Made by a program: the position numbers and the translations under genes. This document shows positions 7,472 to 15,968 of a stretch of 64,000 nt of DNA, piece after piece (the first letter of the stretch is position 1; every line of letters starts with the position of its first letter). Below the pieces are notes generated by a model that made no database searches, was not told where the DNA came from, and saw only the letters and a program-made list of their open reading frames with translations. Where the stretch lies: NCBI RefSeq assembly GCF_002886255.1, contig NZ_KZ614149.1, positions 124,001-188,000 of the forward strand, read 5' to 3'. Source of the DNA: Alteribacillus bidgolensis (GTDB taxonomy: Bacteria; Bacillota; Bacilli; Bacillales; Marinococcaceae).

Positions 7472-8005
7472 ATGCCGGGAGGAAAGTTTATTTACTATGC
7501 TAATTACAGCAGTGCAATCGGCCCATTAACATTAGCTGCAACAGATAACGGAATTTGCTCTTTACAGTTCGGTGAAACAAAAAACATGCTGCCCATTATT
7601 AATGCTTGGATACGAAAACAAAATATATGTGGAAAACTCATAGAAGATAAAGCAGCATTAAATGAGGCAATGGTTCAATTGGAAGAGTATTTTACTCATA
7701 AAAGGAAAATCTTTGATCTCCATCTAGATTTATATGGCACCCCTTTTCAAAAATTAGTCTGGGAAGCTCTACAGCATATACCGTATGGCGAGACCCGGTC
7801 ATATAAACAAATAGCAGCAGATATTGGGGCTCCAAAAGCTGTTCGAGCCATTGGTTCGGCTAATAATAAAAATCCACTTCCTATTTTTCTTCCTTGTCAT
7901 CGGGTTATAGGCAGCAACGGAAACATGGTCGGTTATGGCGGGGGTTTGGACAAAAAAATGTATTTGTTGCAAGTTGAAGGGGCATTAGAAAAAATCTCTT
8001 CATAG
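7472..8005 (+). CDS. ogt: methylated-DNA--protein-cysteine methyltransferase
   Basis: About 177 residues. The ATG at 7472 has AAAGG at five bases; an in-frame GTG at 7466 is possible. The protein removes alkyl groups from O6 of guanine by suicide transfer to its own cysteine. The active-site motif PCHRVIGSNG, the DNA-binding helix (YGETRSYKQIAADIGAPKAVRAIGSA) and the closing GYGGGLDKKMYLLQVEG are all present. The N-terminal domain is short, as in Ogt. It lies 94 bases after queG, with a terminator behind it. Confidence 0.93.
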   Translation: MPGGKFIYYANYSSAIGPLTLAATDNGICSLQFGETKNMLPIINAWIRKQNICGKLIEDKAALNEAMVQLEEYFTHKRKIFDLHLDLYGTPFQKLVWEALQHIPYGETRSYKQIAADIGAPKAVRAIGSANNKNPLPIFLPCHRVIGSNGNMVGYGGGLDKKMYLLQVEGALEKISS

Positions 8006-8025
8006 GGAACTATATGATTGTAATG

Positions 8026-8061
8026 CGTTGTACTTCTATTCAAAGAGGTGCAGCGTTTTTA
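8026..8061 (+). terminator. intrinsic terminator after ogt
   Basis: CGTTGTACTTCT pairs with AGAGGTGCAGCG over 12 positions, three of them G-U, with a six-base loop and a T-rich tail. Confidence 0.7.
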
Positions 8062-8141
8062 TTTTTGAAACTTGTACTTAATAAGGATTCTTATTAATAG
8101 GATAAAAACAAAGCGGTGTCTAAGGAAAGGAAGGGTGTTTT

Positions 8142-9029
8142 ATGAGAAGAAATTGGGACAAAGCCCTATATTCTCATATACAAGAATGGATAAACTTTCA
8201 ATTAGGAAACGTACAGACTAGACCCAAAAAACTCGCACCACAAGAGATTGAAATGCTTTATCGCTTTAGACAATCATTACAAACAAGAGGGGCTGCCCTG
8301 CTTAAAATGAATGCTTCCGTTCACCCTTACAGGGTTCAAAAGAGTGGTAAACAAGAAAATATAACATATCAGCTTTTCTACACCAGACTATATAAGATTG
8401 GCGAGAAGTATCACTTAGAAGAACATTTGCTAAAACGGTTTGCCAAAACACATGATGGTAATATTATTATAGATCAATTGATCCATGAAGAATCTCCAGT
8501 CGAACCGGAATGGAACACGACAAATGAAGAAGAAGAAGATAAAAGATCATTTGAGTACGATCGCCGGGCAGCTGTACAATATGCGGAACGTTGGTGGAAT
8601 GATTATAATCCCGAGTATAAAAAATTCACCAATAATTGTACGAATTTTATTTCGCAATGTTTGCGTGCTGGAAAGGCACCTATGCGCGGGATGCCTAATA
8701 GAGGGAGGGGATGGTGGTATGGGAAAAGTAATTGGAGTTATAGCTGGGCTGTTGCTCATTCATTCCGCTGGTATTTGAGCGGATCCACCAGTGGCTTGAC
8801 AGCTGTAGAAGCAGAGGATATAAAAGATTTAGGACTTGGTGATGTTATCTGCTATGATTTCAATGGGGATGGAAATTGGCAGCACAGTACAATAGTGACA
8901 GGATTTGATGGCAATAATGAACCACTGGTTAATGCTCAAACAGAAAACAGCAGAGCAAGGTATTGGAAATATGAAGATTCCACTGCTTGGACACCAAATA
9001 TAAAATATAAATTTTTTCGTATCGGATAA
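8142..9029 (+). CDS. yhbB: amidase-domain protein (YhbB-like)
   Basis: 295 residues, start after AAGGAAGG. The N-terminal 150 residues are helical and charged with no signal peptide. The C-terminal half (about 150-295) is a putative amidase domain of the Amidase_6 type: YDRRAAVQYAERWW, then NCTNFISQCL with the likely catalytic Cys, WSYSWAVAHSF, and the His of WQHSTIVTG. Such CHAP/NlpC-like folds cut peptidoglycan amide bonds. The B. subtilis homologue is also a neighbour of queG and trmL. The missing signal suggests an intracellular or spore-lysed release role, which is inference. Confidence 0.85.
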   Translation: MRRNWDKALYSHIQEWINFQLGNVQTRPKKLAPQEIEMLYRFRQSLQTRGAALLKMNASVHPYRVQKSGKQENITYQLFYTRLYKIGEKYHLEEHLLKRFAKTHDGNIIIDQLIHEESPVEPEWNTTNEEEEDKRSFEYDRRAAVQYAERWWNDYNPEYKKFTNNCTNFISQCLRAGKAPMRGMPNRGRGWWYGKSNWSYSWAVAHSFRWYLSGSTSGLTAVEAEDIKDLGLGDVICYDFNGDGNWQHSTIVTGFDGNNEPLVNAQTENSRARYWKYEDSTAWTPNIKYKFFRIG

Positions 9030-9061
9030 TAAATAATACAAATAACTTAAAATAAAGATTA

Positions 9062-9070
9062 TGGTATAAT
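9062..9070 (+). promoter_or_regulatory. extended -10 promoter of trmL
   Basis: TGGTATAAT is a full extended -10 box, 36 bases before the trmL start. No strong -35 is needed for this class. Confidence 0.6.
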
Positions 9071-9106
9071 TACGTGTGATGTTATGAAATAAGACGAGGT
9101 GCAGAA

Positions 9107-9580
9107 ATGAGTATTCATGTTGTATTATATCAGCCAGAGATTCCTGCAAATACAGGAAATATTGCTAGAACTTGTGCAGGTACAGGCACACATTTACACT
9201 TAATTAGACCGCTTGGCTTTTCTACAGATGATAAAATGTTAAAACGAGCGGGCTGTGATTACTGGCCAAACGTAGAGATTCATTATTATGATTCCCTAGA
9301 TGAACTCTTTGAGTGCTACATTAAAGGTGAATTTTATTTTATTGAAACTCTTGGGAGAAAACCATATAGTACGTTTTCTTTTGAAGATCCGAAAACGGAT
9401 TATTTTTTTGTTTTCGGTAAAGAAACGAGTGGCCTGCCAGAAAATATTACATCTAAAAATGTGGATAGATGTCTGCGTATCCCTCAAAATAATCATATAC
9501 GCTCCCTAAATTTATCTAATACTGCTGCGATTCTTGTATATGAAGCATTACGACAGCAAAATTTCCCAGCGTTGTATTAA
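9107..9580 (+). CDS. trmL: tRNA (cytidine/uridine-34-2'-O)-methyltransferase
   Basis: 157 residues. A SPOUT-class enzyme that methylates the ribose at wobble position 34 of tRNA-Leu species. Motifs in order: PEIPANTGNIARTC near the N-terminus, FGKETSGLP in the middle and the knot region RIPQNNHIRSLNLSNTAAI at the end. Usual family length. Formerly called CspR. Start follows GACGAGGTGC. Its known tRNA-Leu targets include the two anticodons (UAA, CAA) encoded at the start of this window. Confidence 0.95.
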   Translation: MSIHVVLYQPEIPANTGNIARTCAGTGTHLHLIRPLGFSTDDKMLKRAGCDYWPNVEIHYYDSLDELFECYIKGEFYFIETLGRKPYSTFSFEDPKTDYFFVFGKETSGLPENITSKNVDRCLRIPQNNHIRSLNLSNTAAILVYEALRQQNFPALY

Positions 9581-9604
9581 GAAAAGTCTTTAGCATTAAA
9601 AAGA

Positions 9605-9805
9605 TTGGCCAAAAACGTCTATTCCTGTACAATATCGAACGGACTCAGATTCACGATTCTGCCAAGTACAGGATGTTTCAGTATTTCTGTTCCCGCAGGT
9701 CGTAAGTGCATGTGGAAGACGATCTCCGCTCGTGCAGGGGCATTTACAACCGGAGTAAAAGGGATGACAGAGGGGCAGGCAGCCTATTACTATCTGTTTG
9801 AATAA
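9605..9805 (+). CDS. short ORF, doubtful or a gene relic
   Basis: The frame from a TTG at 9605 gives 66 residues with text such as FTILPSTGCFSISVPAGRKCMWKTISARAG and ends YYYLF-E right before a terminator. No ribosome binding site is visible. The composition looks protein-like rather than random, so it may be the C-terminal stub of a lost gene. I do not recognise a family. Confidence 0.3.
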   Translation: MAKNVYSCTISNGLRFTILPSTGCFSISVPAGRKCMWKTISARAGAFTTGVKGMTEGQAAYYYLFE

Positions 9806-9807
9806 AC

Positions 9808-9835
9808 AAAAAGAGCCCTATGTAAGGCTCTTTTT
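9808..9835. terminator. bidirectional terminator
   Basis: AAAAAGAGCC and GGCTCTTTTT pair perfectly around an eight-base loop. It ends the trmL transcript on one strand and the small peptide gene at 9846 on the other. Confidence 0.88.
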
Positions 9836-9845
9836 GATGGAAAGA

Positions 9846-9935
9846 TTAATACTTATGAGGTTTATCTTCAAAACCTGCAGTAAGGATGGATACGAGAAAA
9901 GCAACACATACTCCAAGGAGCAACACTAGTTTCAT
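9846..9935 (-). CDS. 29-residue single-span membrane peptide
   Basis: The frame MKLVLLLGVCVAFLVSILTAG-FEDKPHKY has AAAGGAGG seven bases before its ATG, a textbook ribosome binding site. It has its own sigma-A promoter (9974-10002) and terminator. The first 20 residues form one membrane helix containing a Cys; the tail is short and charged. It is too short for usual gene callers. It has the plan of regulatory or toxin-like small membrane peptides of Bacillus, but nothing shows a function. Confidence 0.75.
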   Translation of the reverse strand: MKLVLLLGVCVAFLVSILTAGFEDKPHKY

Positions 9936-9973
9936 TATGTAAAGCCTCCTTTAACGCTTGTCTTCATAAATAT

Positions 9974-10002
9974 ATTATACCCTATTTCCCAAGTGCTGTG
10001 AA
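9974..10002 (-). promoter_or_regulatory. sigma-A promoter of the 29-residue peptide gene
   Basis: On the minus strand TTCACA (five of six matches), a 17-base spacer and a perfect TATAAT lie 39 bases before the ATG at 9935. Confidence 0.75.
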
Positions 10003-10036
10003 TCCTTGGATAACAATATCATTTGGAGGTTCATCT

Positions 10037-10064
10037 GTTACATTGGTATAATAGATAATGTAAC
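10037..10064 (+). promoter_or_regulatory. promoter with overlapping palindromic operator
   Basis: GTTACATT (10037-10044) and AATGTAAC (10057-10064) are perfect 8-bp inverted arms with a 12-base centre. The centre holds TATAAT (10047-10052), which with TGG before it makes an extended -10. A dimeric regulator bound here would block the polymerase. It lies 59 bases before the heme-degrading monooxygenase gene. The motif is not a standard Fur or PerR box as far as I can judge. Confidence 0.6.
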
Positions 10065-10122
10065 GTATTTAATTTTTAAAGTATGCTATTTTTTTACTTA
10101 TTATACGGGAGGTGTTCTGTAA

Positions 10123-10428
10123 ATGTATGTAGTAATGAACGAGCTTCACGTACCAAATGAAGCAAAAGAAGCAATGAAAGGTCGTTTTGGCAAAAGTGCT
10201 GACAATATGAAAGCCGTTCCGGGATGTTTGGATTTTATGTTTTTAGAACAAGATGAGGAAAACGGAAAACAAGTTGTTTTTACGAAGTGGGAATCAAAGC
10301 AGCATTATGAAGATTGGCTTCATAGTGATGCTTTTAAAAAGGCTCACCAGGAAAAAAGAGAGTCCAAAGATAAAGGCCCTGCTTCTGGAAGTGAATTAAA
10401 GGCCTTTGAAGTAATACATCATTTATAA
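10123..10428 (+). CDS. heme-degrading monooxygenase, IsdG/HmoA type
   Basis: 101 residues, start after GGGAGGTG. It belongs to the antibiotic-biosynthesis-monooxygenase fold used by IsdG-like enzymes to open heme and release iron. The three residues needed in IsdG/IsdI, an Asn, a Trp and a His, match N6 (MNEL), W65 (HYEDWLHS) and H75 (KKAHQEK). The fold repeat (VPGCLDFMFL, VVFTKWES) is intact. The strong palindrome over its promoter suggests tight control. I favour a heme oxygenase over a quinol monooxygenase because of the triad. Confidence 0.85.
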   Translation: MYVVMNELHVPNEAKEAMKGRFGKSADNMKAVPGCLDFMFLEQDEENGKQVVFTKWESKQHYEDWLHSDAFKKAHQEKRESKDKGPASGSELKAFEVIHHL

Positions 10429-10436
10429 AAGGATAA

Positions 10437-10466
10437 AGCGGAGGGGGACAGCCTTCCGCTGTCTTT
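10437..10466 (+). terminator. probable terminator after the monooxygenase
   Basis: AGCGGA and TCCGCT arms around a GC-rich loop are followed by GTCTTTTCTT. Modest stem, usable T tail. Confidence 0.5.
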
Positions 10467-10503
10467 TCTTCATGGTAATACCATTGGGAGATCAGGAATT
10501 GTA

Positions 10504-11061
10504 ATGAAAAATACATATTTAACAAGTCATTTTCCTTTGTTTTCAATCTTGCTGTTCAGTATTTCACTATCTATCTACATGGAAAATATAATTATTGAAT
10601 GGCTTTCAGATATTGGTTTATATACCGGGATGCTGGAATTTTTCTCTGAAACCGGTATAAAATTAACGCTGCTGTTTTTATTAACTTTATTTTATTTTAT
10701 GGTATTTGCTGCGTTAAAGTTAATTGCCGATACTATGATGGAGTTGTCTTTATTGTTTTTTTCTAAAGATGAAGAAGGAAATGAACTTCGTAAAATTCGT
10801 GGCGGAACATGGATTTACTTAATAGCGAGTTGTTGTTCTCTTTTATTTATAACCTTTCCCGCTGGAATAGGGGCTAGCTTTTTACTGGCAACCGTTATTT
10901 ACTTCATTTATTTTGTGTATAATGTATCAGAATCCATGTCTGGTACAGGATTGTTTGGAATGATTTTTTTCCATATTAGTTTTTGGTGTGTTTTTGTGCT
11001 GGCTGTAATTTATGCAGCTATAAGGCTTTATAATAGTATTATTAATAGTCTTCTTATATAA
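10504..11061 (+). CDS. DUF5366 (YufK-like) integral membrane protein
   Basis: 185 residues with about five membrane segments: residues 10-28, 50-75, 103-120, 123-140 and 155-178. A charged stretch (FFSKDEEGNELRKIRGGTW) lies at the centre. The sequence pattern, with FAALKLIADTMMELSLLFFSKD, is that of the YufK family of Bacillus, whose function is unknown. The ribosome binding site is weak (CAGGA). It shares a bidirectional terminator with the penicillin-binding protein gene. Confidence 0.7.
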   Translation: MKNTYLTSHFPLFSILLFSISLSIYMENIIIEWLSDIGLYTGMLEFFSETGIKLTLLFLLTLFYFMVFAALKLIADTMMELSLLFFSKDEEGNELRKIRGGTWIYLIASCCSLLFITFPAGIGASFLLATVIYFIYFVYNVSESMSGTGLFGMIFFHISFWCVFVLAVIYAAIRLYNSIINSLLI

Positions 11062-11089
11062 AGAAGCGGTCAAGAGCGGCCGCTTCTTT
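11061..11089. terminator. bidirectional terminator
   Basis: AAGAAGCGG and CCGCTTCTT form a perfect stem between two convergent genes, with T-rich flanks on each strand. Confidence 0.75.
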
Positions 11090-11090
11090 G

Positions 11091-12956
11091 TTATTGAGGA
11101 AGCTGTGATACTATGTCTTTCCACAAGCCTAAATGAGGGCGTGAGGACTGTAAATGCTGCAAAGTTGCAGGGGTATCTTGTCCAATCCATACTCCTGTAG
11201 TAAAACGATCGTTATAACCAACAAACCACAAATCAAACGTATTATTGGTAGTACCTGTTTTACCCCCGATGTTATCTCCTGATATGTTTGCATATTGGCC
11301 TGTTCCATCGGTGACTGCTTTTTGCAGCATCGTTCTAAGTTTGTCATTTGTTTCTTTCTCCCAAATGGGTTCAGAGTTGTTTTTCCATTCATATAAAATA
11401 TTTCCATTATTATCTTTAACCTGTTTAATGCCTCTAGCTTTAGTGAAATGGCCATCATTAGAAAAAACAGTGTAGGCCCTTGTTAACTCTAAAGGACTCA
11501 TTCCATGAGAAAATCCACCTATTGCAGCTGGATGTGAATAATCTTCAGGTTGAATTTGGGAAAAACCAAATTTTTCTAGGTAAGAAAAAGCTGTAGGAAT
11601 ACCTACTTGGTCAAACAGTCTAACAGCAGCGGTGTTGTAAGATTGAGCGAAAGCATTTTTTATTGTCGTACTGCCGTAATAACCACCTTCTGCGTTAGAA
11701 GGGCAGTATCCGTTGCGGCAGAACTGGTCTGTACTTATATGTGCTTTCAAGCTTGTTTTGGTTTGATCCATATAAGGGCCGAATACGAGGAGCGGTTTAA
11801 TTGTGGAACCAGGCTGGCGAAACGCTTGAAAAGCACGGTTGAAATCGTATTTTTGATAGTCTTTGCCTCCGCTCATAGCTGCTATGCTGTTTTTGGCATG
11901 ATCAATAATTACAGCTGCTCCTTGTACGTTCCATCGTTTTAATTTGTCATTGAGATTAGCTGCAGCCTGTTCTTGAATAACGGGATCCATAGATGTTACT
12001 ATGTGTACACCTGACTGAAGGATTTCATTTACTCTCTTGTTTAATTCCTTTTGAATAGTTCCTTTTTTCTTCTCATCAGCTGTCTCCATTTTTTGTTGAT
12101 ACCCTTCTTTAGATGCTATCAGTTGTTTTAATTCGTGTTCAATATAGTGCGCATAATCAGAATAATACTCTGATGGTTCAGTAAAATTGATTTCTACATC
12201 CTGCAATAAAGCTTTTTCCCTATCTTTTTCTGTAATCGCTTCTGCTTCCACCATTTTATTTAGAATCCATTGCTGCCGCAAATGAGTGTTTTCTTTATTA
12301 GTTAAAGGATCATAATGACTGGGGTTTGCTGGTACAGCGGCTAGAAATGATAGCTCAGCAAGGGTCAGTTCCTTACTTGATTTGCCGAAATATGTTTGAC
12401 TTGCTGTTTCAAACCCGTAAATACTGTTATGAAAATAAATCGTATTAATGTAAAGCTCTAGAATATCATTCTTTGAATACTCTTTTTCAAGCTGGTAGGA
12501 GTAAAGCACTTCACTGAGTTTACGATTGTACGTTTGTTCATGAGAAAGATATATGTTTCTGACAACCTGCTGTGTTAAGGTACTCGCTCCTTCTTCTATA
12601 TTATTAGACTTAGCATTTACAATAAGCGCCCGAACAATGGACGATATATCCACCCCTTTATGTTCGTAGAACTGTTGATCTTCGGTAGATAAAAAGGCTT
12701 GGATGACAAGTTCTGGAATGTCCTCGTAATCAATATATTTACGGTTTTCTTCCAATTTAAGTGTAGAAAAACGTTCACCGTTTTTATCATAAATATAACT
12801 ATTCTGCGGAATTTTGATGCTGTCTATGTGTACTTCGTTTTCTAGCACTGTTTCTACACTCTTAACATTATTTGCTTGATGCATCGTGCTGCTAAGTAAG
12901 ATTATAAAAACTATCATTAAAAACATTATAAATACGTATCCAGTTGATGTTTTCAT
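11091..12956 (-). CDS. class A penicillin-binding protein (PBP1A/2D family)
   Basis: 621 residues. One N-terminal membrane anchor (about 7-27) is followed by a GT51 glycan polymerase domain: STEDQQFYEHKGVD with the catalytic Glu, EGASTLTQQVVRN, and the region DILELYINTIYF. The transpeptidase domain shows the SxxK motif PGSTIKPL near residue 380, SYN in AQSYNTAAVRLF, and KTGTTN near the end. It polymerises and cross-links peptidoglycan. At 621 residues it is shorter than B. subtilis PBP1 and lacks a long C-terminal tail, closer to the sporulation-type PbpF/PbpG enzymes. It is divergent from prkA, a sporulation gene, but its exact paralogue is not certain. Confidence 0.9.
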   Translation of the reverse strand: MKTSTGYVFIMFLMIVFIILLSSTMHQANNVKSVETVLENEVHIDSIKIPQNSYIYDKNGERFSTLKLEENRKYIDYEDIPELVIQAFLSTEDQQFYEHKGVDISSIVRALIVNAKSNNIEEGASTLTQQVVRNIYLSHEQTYNRKLSEVLYSYQLEKEYSKNDILELYINTIYFHNSIYGFETASQTYFGKSSKELTLAELSFLAAVPANPSHYDPLTNKENTHLRQQWILNKMVEAEAITEKDREKALLQDVEINFTEPSEYYSDYAHYIEHELKQLIASKEGYQQKMETADEKKKGTIQKELNKRVNEILQSGVHIVTSMDPVIQEQAAANLNDKLKRWNVQGAAVIIDHAKNSIAAMSGGKDYQKYDFNRAFQAFRQPGSTIKPLLVFGPYMDQTKTSLKAHISTDQFCRNGYCPSNAEGGYYGSTTIKNAFAQSYNTAAVRLFDQVGIPTAFSYLEKFGFSQIQPEDYSHPAAIGGFSHGMSPLELTRAYTVFSNDGHFTKARGIKQVKDNNGNILYEWKNNSEPIWEKETNDKLRTMLQKAVTDGTGQYANISGDNIGGKTGTTNNTFDLWFVGYNDRFTTGVWIGQDTPATLQHLQSSRPHLGLWKDIVSQLPQ

Positions 12957-13138
12957 ATGGTTTCACACTTTCAAGCACAAATTTTACTTTTCTAACTTTA
13001 ATATCGGCAAAAGAGCAGGGTTATGTTCTCTTTTTTTTTTGCATAGATATGGAGTAATGAACAAGGTATTTAGGAAGCAGCCCAATCTGCTTTCTTCGCA
13101 TTTTACTCTGTTTTTACGAAGAAAGGGAGGCTCTTAAA

Positions 13139-15034
13139 TTGAGTATTATTGATAAAATACGTCAGTCTCGAGAAGAAGAAGAAAACTTAAAGTGGCGTGG
13201 AACTTTTAGGGAATATTTAGAGTTAGTGAAAGAAAATCCTCATATTGCTCAGACTGCTCATTCAAGGGTATATAATATGATAAAGGATGCAGGTGTAACA
13301 GAAAGAGACAGCACAAAAATGTACGAGTTTTTTGGAAAAGAAATTTACGGTTTAGAGGATTCCTTAGAAAAATTAGTAGAAGAATATTTTCACTCTGCTG
13401 CGCGCAGGCTCGATGTTAGGAAAAGAATTTTACTTTTAATGGGGCCGGTGAGCGGAGGTAAGTCAACGATTGTTACTTTACTAAAGCGAGGGTTAGAACA
13501 ATACACGAGAACGGATGCAGGTGCTGTTTATGCAATCGAAGGCTGTCCGATGCATGAAGACCCCCTCCATTTAATACCAGGTCATCTTAGAAAAGAATTT
13601 TATGATGAATATGGAATTCGCGTAGAAGGCCATCTTTCCCCATTAAATATGATGAGGCTTGAAAAAGAGTATGGTGGAAATATAGAAGACGTCATGGTTG
13701 AAAGAATATTTTTCTCAGAAGACAGAAGAGTAGGGATAGGAACATTTAGTCCGTCTGATCCTAAATCACAAGATATTGCAGATTTAACCGGCAGCATTGA
13801 TTTTTCAACGATCGCTGAATATGGGTCAGAGTCAGATCCTAGGGCTTATAGGTTTGATGGCGAATTAAATAAAGCAAACAGGGGTATGATGGAATTTCAA
13901 GAAATGCTTAAGTGTGACGAGAAATTTTTGTGGCACTTGTTATCTTTAACTCAGGAAGGAAATTTTAAAGCTGGACGTTTTGCCCTCATAAGTGCGGATG
14001 AACTCATTGTAGCTCATACGAATGAAGCCGAATATAAATCATTTATTTCAAACAAAAAGAATGAAGCACTTCACTCACGGATCATCGTTATGAATATTCC
14101 GTATAATTTAAGTGTTACAAATGAAGAACGAATTTATGAAAAAATGATTAGAGAAAGTGATATGGCTCATGTGCATATTGCACCACACGCCTTACGGACA
14201 GCAGCGGTATTTTCTGTTTTAACCAGGTTAAAGGATCCAAAAAAACAAAGTGTAGATCTCGTGAAAAAGATGCGTTTATATGACGGGGAAGAACTTGAAG
14301 GTTTTAAAGAACAAGACGTGGTAGAATTGAAAAATGAATATCAAGATGAAGGCATGGATGGAATAGATCCGAGGTATGTTATAAATCGTATTTCATCTGC
14401 GATTATACGTAAAGATGTTGCTTCTATAAATGCCCTGGATGTTCTTCGTTCATTAAAAGAGGGACTCGATCAGCATGCATCTATATCGAAAGAAGATAAG
14501 GAAAGGTATTTAGATTTTATTTCGGTTGCGAGAAAAGAGTACGATGAAGCAGCTAAGAAAGAAGTCCAAAAAGCATTTGTTTATTCTTATGAGGAATCAG
14601 CCAAGACATTAATGGATAATTATCTAGATAATGTAGAAGCGTATTGTAATAAAAATAAATTAACAGATCCGTTAACTGGGGAAGAAATGAGCCCTGATGA
14701 AAAGCTGATGCGTTCCATTGAAGAACAAATTGGTATCTCTGAGAATGCAAAAAGAGCGTTCCGTGAAGAAATCTTAATTCGAATTTCCGCTTATGCACGA
14801 AAAGGGAAAAGGTTTGATTACAACTCTCATGAACGTTTAAGAGAAGCAATACAAAAGAAATTATTTGCAGATCTAAAAGATGTAGTAAAGATAACGACGT
14901 CTACAAAAACACCAGATGAATCTCAATTGAAGAAAATTAATGATGTGATTGCCAGACTAATTGATGAGCATGGGTATAATTCAGTATCTGCAAATGAATT
15001 GCTGCGCTACGTGGGAAGTCTGTTGAATCGTTAG
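13139..15034 (+). CDS. prkA: PrkA, AAA+ serine kinase/protease-like sporulation protein
   Basis: 631 residues. A TTG start at 13139 is set by AAAGGGAGG eight bases before it. The PrkA AAA domain has Walker A GPVSGGKST (102-110) and family blocks such as CPMHEDPLHLIP and NRGMMEFQEMLKC. The C-terminal kinase-like domain follows. In Bacillus it is a mother-cell (sigma-E) protein needed for normal sporulation, working near YhbH. Here a signal peptidase gene separates the two. A CATAGATA word at 13042 resembles a sigma-E -10, but no good -35 is seen. A strong terminator follows. Confidence 0.95.
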   Translation: MSIIDKIRQSREEEENLKWRGTFREYLELVKENPHIAQTAHSRVYNMIKDAGVTERDSTKMYEFFGKEIYGLEDSLEKLVEEYFHSAARRLDVRKRILLLMGPVSGGKSTIVTLLKRGLEQYTRTDAGAVYAIEGCPMHEDPLHLIPGHLRKEFYDEYGIRVEGHLSPLNMMRLEKEYGGNIEDVMVERIFFSEDRRVGIGTFSPSDPKSQDIADLTGSIDFSTIAEYGSESDPRAYRFDGELNKANRGMMEFQEMLKCDEKFLWHLLSLTQEGNFKAGRFALISADELIVAHTNEAEYKSFISNKKNEALHSRIIVMNIPYNLSVTNEERIYEKMIRESDMAHVHIAPHALRTAAVFSVLTRLKDPKKQSVDLVKKMRLYDGEELEGFKEQDVVELKNEYQDEGMDGIDPRYVINRISSAIIRKDVASINALDVLRSLKEGLDQHASISKEDKERYLDFISVARKEYDEAAKKEVQKAFVYSYEESAKTLMDNYLDNVEAYCNKNKLTDPLTGEEMSPDEKLMRSIEEQIGISENAKRAFREEILIRISAYARKGKRFDYNSHERLREAIQKKLFADLKDVVKITTSTKTPDESQLKKINDVIARLIDEHGYNSVSANELLRYVGSLLNR

Positions 15035-15082
15035 ATCATTAAGTAAATGATGTTTGATTGAGGCCATATCCAAAAGCAAAAG

Positions 15083-15121
15083 AAACCAACCGTAATTATC
15101 TCTCCTTACGGTTGGTTTTCT
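15083..15121 (+). terminator. intrinsic terminator after prkA
   Basis: AAACCAACCGTAA and TTACGGTTGGTTT pair perfectly over 13 bases, with a T-rich tail. Confidence 0.88.
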
Positions 15122-15259
15122 TCATGTTTAAAGGTGCTTTTGGGACAGTCTTTTTTTGAATAAGATAATCTTAGCATAAAGTTTTGTAACAAGAAACTCA
15201 ACAATTGCCGTTTATGTATAACAATGATACATTATAATAGAATGAATGGAGGAGAGATG

Positions 15260-15811
15260 ATGAATAATTTAGCACGGGAAATTTGGGATTGGGTTAAGAC
15301 GTTTGCCGTTGTTATTATTATCGTATTAATTGTACGTACTTTCTTTTTTGCCAATTATATGGTACATGGAGAGTCTATGATGCCGACAATTGAAAACGGT
15401 GAACGTTTAATAATTAATAAAATAGGCTATGAATTTTCGGACCCTGACCGTTTTGATCTGGTAGTGTTTCACGCAAATGAAGAAAGTGATTATATAAAAC
15501 GAATTATCGGACTTCCAGGTGATTACATTGAATATGAAGATGACACCCTCTATGTTAATGGTGAAGAACAAACAGAAGAATACTTGACCCCTTTTAAAAA
15601 TCAGATGGGAGAGGAAGATTTCACTAATGATTTTACATTAGAAGAAATTACTGGAGAGACGGAAGTACCTGAAGGAAAAGTATTTGTCCTGGGGGACAAT
15701 AGACAAAACAGTATGGACAGCCGCCAGTTAGGTTTTATTGATATGAATGAAATTGTTGGAAAAGCAAATATCCGTTACTGGCCAATAAATGAATTTACAT
15801 TTATGCGCTAA
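15260..15811 (+). CDS. lepB: signal peptidase I
   Basis: About 183 residues from the second of two adjacent ATGs; GGAGGA lies six bases before it. An earlier ATG at 15224 has no ribosome binding site. The N-terminal membrane anchor (about 14-33) is followed by the catalytic Ser39 in GESMMPT and Lys80 in YIKRIIGLPGD, then the box GDNRQNSMDSR. The enzyme cuts signal peptides on the outer face of the membrane. It is of the short Gram-positive SipS type. It stands between prkA and yhbH with terminators on both sides, so it is its own transcription unit. Confidence 0.95.
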   Translation: MNNLAREIWDWVKTFAVVIIIVLIVRTFFFANYMVHGESMMPTIENGERLIINKIGYEFSDPDRFDLVVFHANEESDYIKRIIGLPGDYIEYEDDTLYVNGEEQTEEYLTPFKNQMGEEDFTNDFTLEEITGETEVPEGKVFVLGDNRQNSMDSRQLGFIDMNEIVGKANIRYWPINEFTFMR

Positions 15812-15818
15812 GATTTGA

Positions 15819-15850
15819 AACCTTTGTGGTTATGCCACAAGGGTTTTTTT
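15819..15850 (+). terminator. intrinsic terminator after lepB
   Basis: AACCTTTGTGG and CCACAAGGGTT pair with one wobble around a short loop and are followed by seven T. Confidence 0.85.
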
Positions 15851-15968
15851 CATAAAGTAAATAAAGATAGGTTGGTCTTTAGTCAGAATTTTTGCAACTA
15901 TAGTGATTGAATCGCATAAGATAAGAATAATCCACTTTTAAATGGGTAGTAATGAAAGGGGGCCCATG

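Noticed and set aside
10037..10064. Fur or PerR box over the monooxygenase promoter
   Set aside because: The arms GTTACATT/AATGTAAC with a 12-base centre do not follow the 7-1-7 TGATAAT or TTATAAT patterns.
12886..13137. 83-codon ORF upstream of prkA
   Set aside because: It overlaps the start of the penicillin-binding protein gene and the prkA ribosome binding site; no start signals of its own.
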